This document shows, piece by piece, positions 48,901-63,517 of a stretch of DNA of 64,000 nucleotides. Where the stretch lies: positions 75,171,578 through 75,235,577 of the forward strand of contig CM051029.1 of NCBI GenBank assembly GCA_027627225.1, given 5' to 3'. Numbering within the stretch: position 1 is the first letter of the stretch; each line of letters begins with the position of its first letter. The notes beneath the pieces were generated by a model, which was given only the letters and a program-made list of their open reading frames with translations, was not told where the DNA came from and ran no database searches. Both the position numbers and the translations under genes were made by a program. Origin of the DNA: Congeria kusceri (taxonomy: Eukaryota > Mollusca > Bivalvia > Myida > Dreissenidae).

Positions 48901-51857
48901 AGACCCATATGCGTATAAAATTACATCAGAGATCTGTTGTGATTTCGCGCATTGTTTTACAATGTATTATATATGGGAAACGCATTTTTATTTTTTCATA
49001 TATTTGGGTATGGGCGATTATTGTAAGTCGATCGAGGACATGGAAACAAACATTTTTTTATTAGATGCCCTATACATGTTCTTATTGCACCTTTGCAAAC
49101 ATGTGTACACGTCCCAGCTCGATATTATAGAACAGATATCTTCTGTCGACACAGACCAATATAGGTATCTAAAGCAAACAATATATTCAGCAATCGATAA
49201 ATTTGTTCCCGCCGTTTACAGATGATTTGTCTATAATTTCAAGGATTGCTTACGCTGCTCTCATAATAGGTCACTTTTTCAGATATTCCCGACCACCTGC
49301 ACTCGACACTAACCTATAACGATGTCACCTTACATTTGGAAATCCTGATTAACCACATTAATCAAACTTATGCCTTGATAATTTATTTAACATAAAGGCA
49401 CTGTTTTCAATACTTCTCCAATTTAAAGAAAACAACAGCATCTCCAAATAAACGTTTTTGATTGAAATGCGTCTTGTACAGCCAACGTTATAAAAGGGTG
49501 AGTGTCACATAAAGACACATTTTACGAAAATGTTTAATAGTCTTATAAGTAAAATTTTGGTGCGCCTTTGCAACACAAATGGTCTTTTTGAGACCACAAA
49601 AGCAGACATGCATGATCTGTACCGTCACATTGAAGGTAAATATTTCTAATTGCTCAGGTTCTTCAATCTTTCAAGTTTACATAACGCTTTATACATGTTT
49701 ATATGCAACTGTCAACCCACTGTCCTTTTACGAGAAACGAATACTGCACTCCATGCACAAGCAAACACAAATACATTAGTTGTTTGTGTCAATGTTGTAC
49801 TTGTTCAGAATAACATGGTGATGGATTATGCCTACAGGCATTTCGTAATGGTCCTATTTCATTCGCCAGCTTTGGAATTCTTTTGAAGTACCTCAGTTTG
49901 TTGGATTATATCAATTGTGATAAAATATAACATCATCAGAGAGCATTTGAATATCAATTATTAATGTGCGATTATTTTTTAATTGGTATTTAATGGGCAT
50001 TGGTATTGCACATTGTTCAGCGAGGAATCAGATCACCATTAGAGCAGATGTGCGACCGGCAACTGGGGATATAATAAATCTCGAAAGGGGATTGTCATAC
50101 AAATTAAATGGAATTTTCTGGTAGCATTCTTGTGTGTCAATATAACATGTCAGTTAACTAAAAATGCCAGTTGTGGTTGGAATATATATTTTAGGGATGA
50201 CAAGCGGTATTATAACGCCATTCGAATATTGGAATTGAGCATTCAAAAGCTATTTGCTTTGTATATTCGGTCCTGTTTTATGTACATGATATCATCACAG
50301 CACAGACGGTTTGAAAAATATTAAGTATACCTATACGTTAACGGAAATGTAACGGATATGCACAGAACTACGTATAATTTTGAGTTTACGAAGGTAATAA
50401 GTTACCAACCTGTATGTTTTTTAAAATTAAACATCAAGATGTTCTGTCATTTACTTGTTTAAACATACAAATTATACAGTTGGTGGTATTATACGCAAAG
50501 TAGGCGTTTACCTTTCGTGAAGGCATTTTATTGCCTGCTTGAATGATCTGAATAATCTGTTTATGTTCCATTACCGCCGCGGGTTCTGCACTCTCACGAG
50601 AATCAGTAACATGATCAACAACCTATTGTCATGTATATTTAATATATCTGTATACTACTACAGTAAGAGCTCTGTAATTATCGAACAGACGTTGGTGATT
50701 TACTTGCACAAATCAAATTCAGCACGTACTTTACCAAAGTAGCACTAGTTCCATTCAGCTATAAGGTAACATGTTTTATCAAACCAAGCAGAAGGAAACC
50801 ATTTAGTTCAGTTTATTCTTGCTTATGGTTATATCATTTGCAGTGTAATTTGTAAATTTAATAAAGTATCATGGTCGATCACTATTTTACATGATTTCAT
50901 TTTTATACACAAACATGTTCATAACTCTGCTGTGTTACTGAATGAACTACGTTTTTAAAATTCCTCAAAGAGCACTCCTCAGACAAGCCTGACCACGCAT
51001 GCGATCTGTGAACAATGTTTTGTTGTATAGAAAATTAATGTGATTTCTGAACAAAAATGTGTATCCATGTTGGTCACTTAATGAGTACATACTGTGATCT
51101 GACGTTATGTTTTCGTTTAATGAAATTCATAACCTACAGATATTGAAGCAAGGTACATGTACAACATAAAATGCTCTCAAATATGGTTATTTATCGTCCA
51201 CTTTGCAATGTTTTGTAAATATGAAGGTTAAACCATTATACTTTTTTATTCAACTATATTGAAACACTATTTTTTTTATAATACCGAAGAAAACGTATCA
51301 TCACACAAAGCGTCTGCTAATGCAATGTAAGATTAATTTGATTTAAATGCTTGTTTCAAAGATATATAACCAGTCTCTCTGATCATGCTGCATTTCCTAA
51401 GGAATTTGTCTGAAATACGTTGACTGAAATGCGTTCAATGAAAGACGATGACTAAGGTCCAGTTGTAATAAAATATATTAAGGATAATGAAACACCAAAT
51501 ACTTATTTCACCAAAATCAAAATGCGAATTCCAGCACTGCAGCGCTAGGCTACACACATTGAAATGATCTTTTTAAGTCATTAGACCCGAGGCTGCAACG
51601 TTCAATATGTAACAATCTCGCGTGGCATTACTCGGTCATAAAATGGGATGATTAAAGTCATATTACGTCTCAGTTTATACCAGTTTTATGTTCAATTAGA
51701 CATGTGCAAGAGCTGTAAAAGTTGTGTAATTCAGTGTGTTGTCACTGACATGGTACAGGACCAGTTCACAAAATACAAAATCTGTTTTTTACATGTTTAA
51801 TATTCTGCACATTGTGACAATCTATTTTACGTTAGAATAACAAGCGAGCCCTACTGG
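45926..51857. other. Unassigned sequence
   Basis: No gene is identified. The most protein-like short ORF is at 49,010-49,225 (+, 71 codons from the internal ATG, with alternating acidic and hydrophobic residues), but no family, splice signals or poly(A) context supports it. ACGACCAC/CGCTAAAA words near 47,165-47,305 look like an eroded inverted repeat. Two near-copies of CTCTTTATTTGCCTACAC lie near 47,420 and 47,450. Confidence 0.4.
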
Positions 51858-51966
51858 TTTCACACGTAAGCCGATTAATGGTGTATGCTGTTTGACGTTA
51901 GCGTATTAATGGTGTATGCTATTTGACTGGTTTCACACGTAAGCGGATTAATGGTGTATGCTGTTC
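51858..51966 (+). repeat. Short local tandem repeat
   Basis: The words GGTTTCACACGTAAGC and ATTAATGGTGTATGCT recur (at about 51,859 and 51,928 for the first; 51,875, 51,906 and 51,947 for the second), a small nested duplication. Confidence 0.75.
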
Positions 51967-54254
51967 AAGTTATCAACAGTGCTTTGTTTACGTCCACAAT
52001 GTTTATGCTATATGACATTTACACGTTATTTACTAATAAATTAAAATGAACCAACCTGCGAAGATGCAGTTGAATAAATTCTGCAGTTCTAGCAATTACT
52101 GACTCAGCGACTGTATTTGTATTCGGTGAGTGTTTAGTTTGCCTGAGGAGATTCGGTGCTCTGACGAATGATTGGACAAATACGGAATAATTCCCATTGT
52201 TATAAAGAAATAACGTATTTCCGTCTGACATGTTACGTCTTTCAAACATGAGTTGTGTGTATTGTATGGAATATACAATACTAATTCAAAGTTATGCAAA
52301 CACAAGTATCGCTTAGAATGGAATTATTTTTAAATGAAATATGCTATGTCGATTTGAATTAAATGTAAATGCATATTAGTAGGATGCGATTAAGCTTAAT
52401 ACATGTTACGAATACTTCAGATTAATAATTCATAAGCAGAAATGTGTCCTGTGTTTGTATTATTCATATTAAACTTTCGCAATATATGTTCTTATTGCTT
52501 TAGATTGTTGGCATTTATTGTATTATTCGATATTTTTGACTGCGATAGCTGGAAGGAATTTTCAAAGTAGAACGATGGGATATTTATATGCTTCTCATCT
52601 TTTCATGTGAAACTGTTATCATTGTGTAGAAATCATATTATGCCACTCTTAATAATTGATAACTTATGTGAATGCTAAACAGTTTTTGCTATTCATCGCA
52701 CGAGCCTTAAACCTTAAAATATATATGGTTGAAGTTGAAGTTGTAACTTACATTTCATAGATGAATAAATTTATTGTAAAACTTCAGATTTATCTGAATG
52801 AACTGTCTTGGGTAAATACAACTAATAAAAACTACTCCACACGTTTCCTTGAAATTATTCTAATAAAGAACCAATCACTATTTCTTCCATCAGCGTTAAA
52901 TCATCGGAAGCCGCAGTTATCGTCTCTCTAAACTGTATGGCGTATAGTATTCAACAGTCTGCAAACGACATTTTTAACGTTTTATTAGCGAGGCGTAAGG
53001 ACTAAGGATTTCAGTTCGACATACATCCATATTATGTAAATGTTTTGCACTCGGATTCAGAAGCAAATCATTAACGAATGCATGACAGTGGCGCTGAGAA
53101 AAAACACTAGGAATGACGGGACTTTTCCTAACATTTGTTAGTAAATCCATACTTGTATAAAATATAACTGATATTAAAATAAAATGTGTAATTATATAGA
53201 ATTCCGTTACAAATACCTAGAATAATCATTGTAAGTCATCAATGTCTATTGGTGAAATTGCATGTTGTAACAGTTATCAGGTTTTGATCAGTTTATCTTT
53301 TAGTTAACGAATATATCCACATTAATTGTACTTACCCTGTATACCTGTATTAAAACATTCCACGGCAAAAACCGTTGCAGGTTGGTATGCAAAACAAGTA
53401 ATTGTTGTCAGTTAACTGTAAACTTGTTCTTGTATTAAGCTAATTAACCCATGCGAATGTTATTGACCATTTATTAAATGCCTTTAGGTATAGTTTTATG
53501 ATTGGTGCGTTAAGGTGTAATACTAAAATAATTTATCTTCGATATTTCAATAAATACACTACATGCAATATTAAACATTGATTACAACACGAAGTATGCA
53601 CGGGCCATCCATGTGTGCCACCGTTAAAATAATACAAGAATTATTGTTAATAGATGTATATTACACATGTGTGCATCCTGTGTTTGTGTACTTTTCAAAA
53701 GATAATCATATCAAAGTGTTATTTCGAACGTTTTTGACATTTATTTGGTTTAATTGAATAAGTAGATGCTGCTCAACAAACGATAATACGAACCTTAAGA
53801 GATGTTGTTTGTATTATGGAATATAACTGTTGTTGTATGATGAATTGGGTGAATTATGCTTGTGATTACTCTATTAATGACTGACTACGAAGACGAAATT
53901 TCAATCATATCATGCCAATTTACTTAGAGAAACCCTTGACATAAATTTATTTACATTTATATTAAAGTTAATTGGAGACAATATCTATGCTTTCTAACAG
54001 TTATTTGCATAACACAATATATTTAGGAAATATGCAATATTTGCATACGGTTTGCATTGCTGTTTTATTAATTTTAATTAAAGCAAAAATGAAGATAAAT
54101 GTTGTGATTTTCTTTACTCTGTAACCACCAGTTAGACAAAATAATGCAAGAATATAAAACCACCTAATAGCTCAGCTATTTGGTCAGCGATATAATATAC
54201 AGATCTTGCAAATGCCAGGTTTACTGCTTTTAAGATAAATTTTGTCCGAAACGT
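51967..54254. other. Unassigned AT-rich sequence
   Basis: No gene, RNA or repeat family recognised. Confidence 0.4.
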
Positions 54255-54415
54255 AGTTTAAAGTTTTATTCAAATTTGTGTTCTGTGTATGCTACCTATT
54301 TTTGGATTGTGCTGAGTTGATTCGGCAATTGGTCTCCTGCCATAAATGCAGCACCTTTTGCTGGCAATAAGAGGTCTCTCCTTCTGTTGCAGTTGGAGTT
54401 TCACATTTTGTAAGT
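54255..54415 (+). repeat. Dispersed repeat family, copy 3
   Basis: It shares CGGCAATTGGTC, CCATAAAT, GCTGGCAATAAGAG, TCTCTCCTTCTGT and TGGAGTTTC, in order, with the minus strand of 34,028-34,110, and more weakly with 13,990-14,075. Only the downstream half of the family is recognisable. Confidence 0.6.
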
Positions 54416-56008
54416 TTGATGTCTCTTAGCGCTGAATGGTTTGACAATCATTTCAAGAAACATGTAAATGGATTGTATATTTAATGTTTTTTGCATAAAT
54501 ATCTTTTGTTGAAAGAGCAATCACTTTAAGGATGTGACAATGCTTATAAGAAATTTGTAATGCGTTTAAAACTTAAAAATATAAAATCGAGGCTCAGCGG
54601 AAGTAGGTTAAAGCTTATTCTTAAATTTGTGGTTGTAAATTTTAAGCATCGTTCGGTAGATTATGAGATTATAAGAGGGTAACTAAACCGCAGTAGCATT
54701 CCTACATGTTCTAACCTGATTATTTCGGTGAAAACCTCCACACACGAGGGGTTTAAATGTTAACAATTAATGTGTTTGCAAATCTTCTAATAAACGCTTG
54801 TTAAAAAATGTAACTAGATCACTGAAACATTTAATATGTGAACCAATAATAACCTACTAATATTTCCTTGTAGGAAACAATTACATGCATGATAATATAA
54901 AGCAATTTGACGACAAAACAGGGTAATTTCATAACTAACATCAGTGGTTGTTGTACTATATCAAATGATACTACAACAAGTTTACTTTCAGAAATATGCT
55001 ACTGGCACTCGACATTGTGTTCGGTTTAAACAAAGTCTAGATATCTCGCTTTTATCACTAAAATCACTTCTAGTGACCATAAGCGAGGATACAATAAGAA
55101 CGAATATCAGCAATTATGAAAGAGAACTGATTGCTTATACTCAGTGTAATTAATCTTCATTCGGCATCGTATATAATTCATGACGATCATGCTTGACATT
55201 AAGTAATAAGCATTGGCGTGCACCCATCTTCAAAGATCTGCTGAATGGGAAAGGCGGAATAAGCCTACATTATCTAGTATTTTGTAGTTTCTCATAAATC
55301 AAAGCAGCTGTGCAACATGTTTGAAAATGTTTCAATTCCAAGCGAGTGTTATCAATTCAATTCTTATGATTTGTAAGCTAATATCACACAAGCTCGTGTC
55401 CAAAACAAAGGGGCTATGTTATTCTAGACATATAACTCAACTGTTGCCTTTGATTTGTTGATGTTTTGTACAATATAATTAGCAAGTTCTATAACAGGGT
55501 GACACATATATTATTTGCCCTACCGGTCATAACCTCAGTAGAAAAAGCAAAGTAATTGAAAATAATTAGATTTAAATGACAATTACAGCCCAAATCTTGG
55601 TCAGTAATTAATTATTTTTAATAACTTTAATTGACTTTTGTCTGACTTATTCATTATTTTCAAATTTTTAATTAATTATAAGTAATTAAATTACAATTAT
55701 CATTAGGCACATCCCTGGTACTTGTCATACAATATAATGTTAACACCCACCAATGAATGTTATTATAACGTAGAATACATAATTGGTTATGGTAGGGTAT
55801 ATCATGTGTACGCAATCAAAAAGTACATATTTCAATGAATTTTATCCGTTAATACAAAACATATCTCACACATATATGCAATACAAAACTCAGAATATAT
55901 TCTTCATCATTTTTTGATATGTTTTTCATCAAACATAAACACATGTTGAAAGAGACCAGAAATTAATCGAAAAAGGCAAAATAGCAGCAAACGGGAGAGG
56001 ATAATATA
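54416..56008. other. Unassigned AT-rich sequence
   Basis: No gene recognised. A stretch near 55,560-55,710 is almost only A and T with repeated AATTA words. Confidence 0.4.
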
Positions 56009-56141
56009 ATACCTGAGAAGTGTATTGGCTGATAATATCTTATATCTGAGAAGTGTATTGGCAGATAATAACTTATACCTGAGAAGTGAATTGGCAGATA
56101 ATATCCAATACCTGAGAAGTGTATTGGCAGATAATATTTAA
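56009..56141 (+). repeat. 33-bp tandem repeat, four copies
   Basis: The unit ATACCTGAGAAGTGTATTGG is followed by CAGATAATATCTT, at a regular 33-base period starting 56,009. Copies differ at a few positions (TATCTGAG, GTGAATTGG, CTGATAATA). Confidence 0.9.
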
Positions 56142-58084
56142 TAAATATAGTGTAAATGTTATTATCAACTAGTGTTACTTAAAGAATCAAATATATCCAT
56201 AAAATAGTTGTAGTATTGTGTATTGTATCTTGATGTTTTGTGAAGTTTGTTAAAAAATATTAATAAGTCATTATGGGTAATTTAAAGTCACATTAAAAAA
56301 AAAGTTGTTTACTTAAAAAATGATGAGGTTTTAATAATATAATAATGTATGTTTTATCATTATATATAAATGATCCATGTGAAAACAGAGCAAGGATTGA
56401 TATTCTAACTGTAAATAATGATTTTTTATTTAAAACATGAAATTAGACGAACCCAGCCTGAATATTGCAAATGCATTTGTTAGCTATGAATGATAAACAC
56501 GTTTTGGATGTAATAACTAGTGTGTACACATTTATTATCGACTGCTGTTGCGTATACAGTTACATGTATGTGAATTAGATTCAGTAACTCTGTATTGCTA
56601 TATTTTCATTAACATGAGTGTCATTGCACCACATTGGAACTGAAAATATATGCAATACGCACATGCAAACGATCTATTTTTATCTCGAAAAAAAGCACGG
56701 TGACGCCATGGATTTATTGAGCATAAATATATGCATAAATTACTGAATATTTTGATAAAAAAGCTCTTTTTTAAAGTAAACAGACCAATTTTGCCAAATT
56801 ACTTTTTTCCACCATGTAACGTATTGTTTTCTTACAATAAGCAATTTCAACCAATAAAATTATATCATTTTTGACAAATCAATTGGCAATACTACTTCGT
56901 TGCTGAAATAAGAACAACAAAACAATATTTCTAAAAAGGCATTTACGGATAGGTGTATAAGTATTTTCCACAACGTCTAATTTTGAAACTGCATTTTGTT
57001 ATCATTTCACTGTTTTTGGCATTGAAAGCTCGGCAAACTATGTGTAAATGAAATGATTTTATGAAAGGACAAAATGTGAAATCGTCTTTAAATAAACAGC
57101 CTTGTGCTGTGAATAAGCAACCTTTTCCGTTGACGCAGTTCGAGTTTTTCACATCGTTTATATTTTCAATGTTAATGCTACACGCCCTTTTAATATTTGT
57201 TGCCGACAGCATGATCTTTAGACCGATACGTATTATTTTTAATCTATTGGCCACGATCCAATAGTTATTAATACAAATGTTACTCCGTTGAATATCTTCA
57301 AACAGTGCAAAGAGTTCGGTAGTCACATCAGTGGTGGTGATTGTACATGATGATTTATGTGTTCTTTGAGTAAGTTTGACGCGTTTGCAATAACGCTTTA
57401 AAACTTTGCTTGTTTATTGAGTACATCTTTTGGCGACTGCTCAAGAGCATTCATGAATCTGTAAAAATATAGATACAACATGTACATATGTAATCAATAG
57501 GACGGGCTATGCCAATTGAGCTTTTAGTATTTTACAATTAGCAGATCTCTTAAAACTATATTATAAAAAGTTTTAATGAATCTACACTGGTTATATAATT
57601 ATTTTATTATTTACGAACACATCTCCCATTGTTCTTTTTATTCCCCAAGGGAACTCTCATCATTAAACAGGCTTATTTCTTAGAGAAAGCAAACACGTAA
57701 TATCAAACTATTTCAACTATTTAAAAGAAGAATAATGCAATAATTGTTGATGCAAGTGTTAATTTGGTGCTTGTTTGAAGTTTAGTAGATGCCTACCTCA
57801 TTTAAAAAAAAAAATGTAATAGAAAGAATATCAACAAAACGCAAATACTAAATTATTATTTTAATAGACTTGTAACTGGGATTTGACCTCCATGTTGAAG
57901 CATCTTCTATCCCTTTGCGGCAATCCAAAACAGGTATAGCTAAGAATACGACTGCTAACATGCAATACACAAAACAATATGATTCCCAATGCAAGACAGA
58001 ATGAATGGATTGTTTGTGTGTTTGTCTGGATTTTTCGCCCTTTGTAATAGTCATGTCAGTCATAAGTCAGTTAGCTTACACACT
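56142..58084. other. Unassigned AT-rich sequence
   Basis: No gene recognised. Overlapping ORFs at 56,943-57,326 (-) and 57,061-57,264 (+) lack supporting features. Confidence 0.4.
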
Positions 58085-58318
58085 TTTCCGGGGCAGGCTT
58101 AGCCGATCTAAGCGGTTTTTACCAATACCAAGTGCACATACTTATGCCAGTAACTGACTGCTGCCCTACTTGAATCAGAGGTAGGGGGATAACGACCGTA
58201 TAAATAATTTCATGACCAGTCCCCACACAAGTTATGTTGCCTGGCTGGGGTTGGAACTCTGAATCCCCGGATTGACAGTCCAGCGCTCTACTAACTGAGC
58301 TAACCGGGACAGGCAGGA
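58085..58318 (-). mobile_element. tRNA-derived SINE with tRNA-Asp-like head
   Basis: On the minus strand, from about 58,312, the order is CCCGG, then TTAGCTCAGTTAGTAGAGC (D-arm, box A), then a stem CTGGA/TCCGG closing the loop CTGTCAA, which has GTC at the anticodon position. A degenerate T-arm follows (AGAGTTCCAACCCC). About 150 bases of body follow, including CCTACCTCTGATTCAAGTAG and CAGTTACTGGCATAAGTATG. The head is too diverged in the T-arm for a working tRNA, and the attached body identifies a SINE. Target duplications were not found. Confidence 0.75.
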
Positions 58319-59619
58319 AAACGGCCTAAACTACCTACATCCATAGAATAGATTGGCGTTTAGTCACCAATACTAGTGTGTCACATTTGTATTTGAATAA
58401 TGTGTTGCTCTAAATGACAATCACCGAACATATTTAAAAGCGTATTCAAAAGCCTATTCACACACACGTAGAATAAGACAATAAAAGCATTATCGATTGT
58501 AAGTATATTTGGTCAAATGACATTCGGTTGTAATGTAATGTAAAGACTTTTATACTAGGGCATTAGATAAACTATTAAAAGCCGTTAGCTTAATTGACCA
58601 CAAATCAAGCAAATTGACCAAGTCTCTTTTTTTCATCGAAGTTTCTTTTTGTGCTTACTTGCAACTAGCGTGTGTTTAAGAAATAATATAGGTGCGTTGG
58701 AATTAAATCACGAGTGCGTAGGATTTAACTCGTCTCGTCGGTCTGTGACTCTGTATAAATCATAATGAATAAACCACTTGAATGCTTAACAGCTTAAAGT
58801 ATTGGATTGAATTGTGTTTGAATATGTTACGTTTTATTACAATTAAATTTAGCTTTCTCACCTTTCCCCTGTTCATAAATGGAAAGTAGGTCATGTTTAC
58901 TTTATATGAGAATAGTGTAGCGATTAAATTGAACCGAACACGCATATTACTGCATAATTCTTATAAAAATAAATTGGAATGTTTGAAAAATGTATTGAAA
59001 GTATGTTATGTCTTAATGTTTATTTAAAGAAATTGGATAACTACATTCAGCAACGTGTCAATTTCAATTCGACAAATTAATTATAGCACGCGCACCTGCG
59101 CATAGCAACCAACCTTGACAACCAATCAGAAGGGTCACACTGCACACAAAAAGGCCATTAGAGGGAGCTAAATCTAGGCAGTATTGCCGATTTTCGAATT
59201 GTTTTATTTTTGTATGTAAAATATTACAAATTGAAGTACATAGTAATTGTACAAACATATTTTTTGACAATTTTCAATCTATGCATAGATCGATTAATGA
59301 ATTAAGGTTGCCGGAATGACGGATCAATATGCGATGTATCCTACCGTAAAGTACCTGAGAGATTGTTTTACGTGTCAATGCTCTTCCGAATCGGCTTTAT
59401 TGCTCAGATGGATTGTCATAAAACGGTCTTTGAATTGTCATTCTTTGTCATTTACTGATAATAAACACGCTCGATGGGGATAATTAGGACCCAATATAAG
59501 GCAACTAATTATATGTTGAAAATAATATTATAGGAAAACATATTTAGCAATATATTTAAAGTAATAATAAGTGCATTTTTGTATAAGTATCAAAACTGAA
59601 ATGACAACATAGACAACAT
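58319..59619. other. Unassigned AT-rich sequence
   Basis: No gene, RNA or repeat family recognised. Confidence 0.4.
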
Positions 59620-60045
59620 TTAATGTAATATGTACTGTGAATGTACTGTGAATGTACTGTGAATGTACTGTGAATGCAGACATAAACAACATTTCATGTA
59701 ATATGCACTGTGAATGTACTGTCAATGACAACATAAGCAATATTTAATGTAATATGCACTGTGAATGTACTGTGAATGTACTGTGAATGTACTGTGAATG
59801 TCAACATAAACAACATATAATGTAATATGTACTGTGAATGTACTGTGAATGTACCGTGAATGCAGACATAAACAAAATTTAATGTAATATGTACTGTGAA
59901 TGTACTGTTAATGCAAACACACACAACATTTAATGTAATATGCACTGTGGATGTACTGTGAATGTACTGTAAATGTACTGTGCATGACAACATAAACAAC
60001 ATTTAATGTAATATGCACTGTGAATGTACTGAGAATGCAGACATG
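59620..60045 (+). repeat. Higher-order tandem repeat built on an 11-bp ACTGTGAATGT unit
   Basis: Runs of two to four ACTGTGAATGT units alternate with a spacer close to AACAACATTTAATGTAATATG, giving seven higher-order blocks of about 45-70 bases. A reverse-strand ORF (59,694-60,002) follows the repeat and reads STFTVHITLN-like blocks; it is an artefact. Confidence 0.9.
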
Positions 60046-63000
60046 ACATTGTTATAATGGACCTGTGAATGTGGGTTTTATTAAGCACACAACCAATATT
60101 ATAGATTTACAATTGAAGTTGAATGTTAAATTTATCTTTTAAACGCTAGACAAAACAATTGCTTCTTTGAAGACAATATGTAATATTTACATGTCATTCG
60201 GTCGTTCATACAATGATATGTGTTCGGTTGATGTATTATTTAATGGCGTTAAGTATTATTATAAGTTACGCATATCTGTCGCTTTGACAGCACGAATTCA
60301 ATTTGAACTATGTATTGGTTATAAATTTGTTAGCAAAGCTATTCGCTGATAAATATTCATTTGTAAGAGACCAGTCAGTTAGCAAATATTAAATGTAAAA
60401 TATGACACCATATTGTTTCAGGCATTCACTTGAACTGATGATACTTACGGTAAGTCAACCTTGATGAATTATGGTTGCGTTATTACCGCCCGTGTAATGG
60501 TTCAGGAATAATAGGTTCAGGTACGCAACTATCAACTGGGTAGTTCCGGGTCACTAACGTCAAAACCGCTCTCTTTATTTTAAATGTACTTGAAATCACG
60601 TAAACATATATAAACTTTGAAAGACAGATATCTCAGCAACAATATGCATGTTTGAAACATTTGGTGCCTTAAATATTTATTTTAATATTGTGCGGAACTG
60701 TATGCACTGATTTCGGGGGTTCCGAATCAAGTACGTGTGTTCCGGGTCACTTTGCACTTCTACTATAGTGTCCTTAATTGTTTGTTTAAAAGCGTTTTTA
60801 ACTTTTAATCAGATTTAATAGTTGTCAAACAACACAACCAGGAAGATATATTCATTTCTTGAACCGGACAACACATAATCACAACATAATAGTTAGGATA
60901 TATTTAAGATTTTCCCACGTTTGTCATCTTATTTATATTTCATGTAGGATGTTGGTTAATATATGAAAAGGTACAAAGCCACATAGATTCCAAGGCCATT
61001 CAGATGTTAGATTATAACAATAAGCTCATCTTATAATTGATCAGCGTTTGCCAATGCATTTGACTGGTAAATTTAATATAAAAATACCAGCTAAAAGTAA
61101 AACAATCCGCGAAATAAATAATTCAGTACATTAACCGAAATGCGATAAACAATCCATAGTACATTCACGTACGCAATGTGGTAGTTGTACATAGATTCTA
61201 AACATATATTTACATTTACATATATTTATCATCAGTAACACAGACAGTGTTTAACATTTTGACAGCTTTGAATACATATAATATACACATACACTATATC
61301 TTGCTTACATTGATTAGCTGTAGTAATGCTATTTATGAGATAAACTCTGAATACATAAAAAAAAATGGAAGGGTCTTCTTGGTTCGCCGTATGGCTGGCA
61401 CCATTCTTCAATTTGAAATACCACGAAAAGCTATTGTTATTTATTACTTATAGAATGGTAAGCCAAACCCATGAGAAGCATACCTATTATATCCCCTTAG
61501 TTGTGTAACAAAACTTAGATATTAGTCAATAAATTATTGTCTTACATTGTGCATGAGTCTACTTACCAACCAACCGTTGGAGAAATCACTAAAGCATATA
61601 CATTAGAAATTGCTTGATATATCCCCATAAACAATGCGGTCCGTTCAAGTGACCCGGAACACCCCAATACACATGTGTTTATATTACCGTTGTTTTCTTC
61701 AGTAATAGGGAAATCAGGGTTTTCTTATGTATACAGTACAAAGAATATACATTTATTTACTAACTGATACCATAAATGTGTCCATTTACCGGGCATTTCC
61801 GATGTTTTATCGCCATGAATAAACCGTAGCCTAGTCTCTGAAACCGGTGTTCATATAGATTTTTCAACATGTATTACTCATAAAGCCCCGTTCCGGTTCA
61901 TAGCTCCGTATACAGAGTTGAACCTTTGTTGATGTACTGCAAACGTATTGCTGTTCAAACACCAGATAATAAAAATCGAAATGGGAGGGTGGTAATTATT
62001 TTCAGAACTATTAACCTTAAAGTGACCCGGAACTATCAGTGATTCGGAACTCCTTCAATGACTGTTTAAGATATCGAATTGCACATTTGTAAAGTTCAAC
62101 ACCATCTGCCCCAGCAGTACCATTCATTGAACTAACCTCTGTTGATATTACCATTTTATGATTAAGAACGACGTGTTCGTTCTGTAACACCGGAAATGCA
62201 TTTTCTACATAACATAAATACTTCTACACGTATTTAGAAAAAAAGACTACGCTTGATTAATTTTCATTACTTTTCATGCACAATATATGTGTTTGAAAAC
62301 GTGGGAGTATATTGATTGTTATACGCGGCTTAACATGTGCACACAACAATAACATATAGCGCCTAGGTCGCTTGTACAACACAATAACTGATTTGTGGAG
62401 TGTCGGTTATACAAGTTTCACTTTGTTTATATTTGTAAAATATCGATTTTTTGACGAACATTAAAAAAAAAATCGAACCCCCGATTATAACACTGGTTTT
62501 AGCAGCATAATTGTAACTGGGTCATGGTATGCTATGACTAAGAAAGCATTTGAGTAGTAGAGGATTGTGGTATAAGGCAGTACACAATATCATTGTTTTG
62601 TCGATTGTATGTAATCGCGTCAATTCCATATACATGTATAATTGTTTAACGCGTCTTCGCATTAATAAAGTACTCACAGTGCACGAAGATGATCGACAGT
62701 GTACAATATTTACGCATTATGAAATATTCGCCGTACATGGCCCAATGCATATGCGATGCGGCAAATTTCCCTGTATAGTCCTCAGCAGCCAGGGGCAAAT
62801 CTATGATGATAAAATGTGATAGACGACGATCATATTATTCTATTTAAATTGAATAGCACATTTTATCGAGGAAATAAAAAGGGAACACGTTTATATCTAG
62901 AGACTTGAAACAGTGTGCGTATGCAGAATGTATTTACATTTTGTATCAACTTCAAGAGCAATTATAAGTCTCTATATGACTATATTGAATCTGTACACCG

Positions 63001-63517
63001 TTTACATTATTTTCCAAACATGCTTTCCATACTTTTTTGTCTAACTCGCATTATGATGTGGTTAATTTAAATATATATTTGATTTTTTCTTTATGATTAT
63101 GCATGGGATTTTAATATTGATTAACGTTATAGTAGTTTGTTGAAGGTTCTTTTACTTATTGGTATATTATTGAATATTAAGTACAAAAAAAAGAGTGTCC
63201 GCTTTAGTGAGTAATGTAGACAATAGGATCTAGAAATGAATGTGGTATGGACATCTCTCATAGCTGGTATAACAAGTATATTCATAATACTCCCATAATG
63301 ACTTGAATGGACAAAGCTGTTAGTCGATTTAGATGTCAAATTGTTTTGTGATATAAGCATCCATAGTTCTAATGACAACGGTACAATGGTCTAATTTTTG
63401 TTCATTTTCATGCCAAAGGTACATATATTGAAAATCACAATAGAATGTCTAAGGTGTTGGTGCCACATTATGTATATATAAGACCTGCTATTTTTTTATT
63501 AACTTGTTGTACTTGTT
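60046..63517. other. Unassigned sequence
   Basis: No gene recognised. Several TTCCGGGTCAC/GTGACCCGGAAC words (about 60,545, 60,728, 61,650, 62,022) recur on both strands within 1.5 kb, without further structure. ORFs of 60-90 codons here have no family features. Confidence 0.4.

Noticed and set aside
58240..58312. Functional tRNA-Asp gene
   Set aside because: The T-arm is degenerate and the sequence continues into a SINE body.
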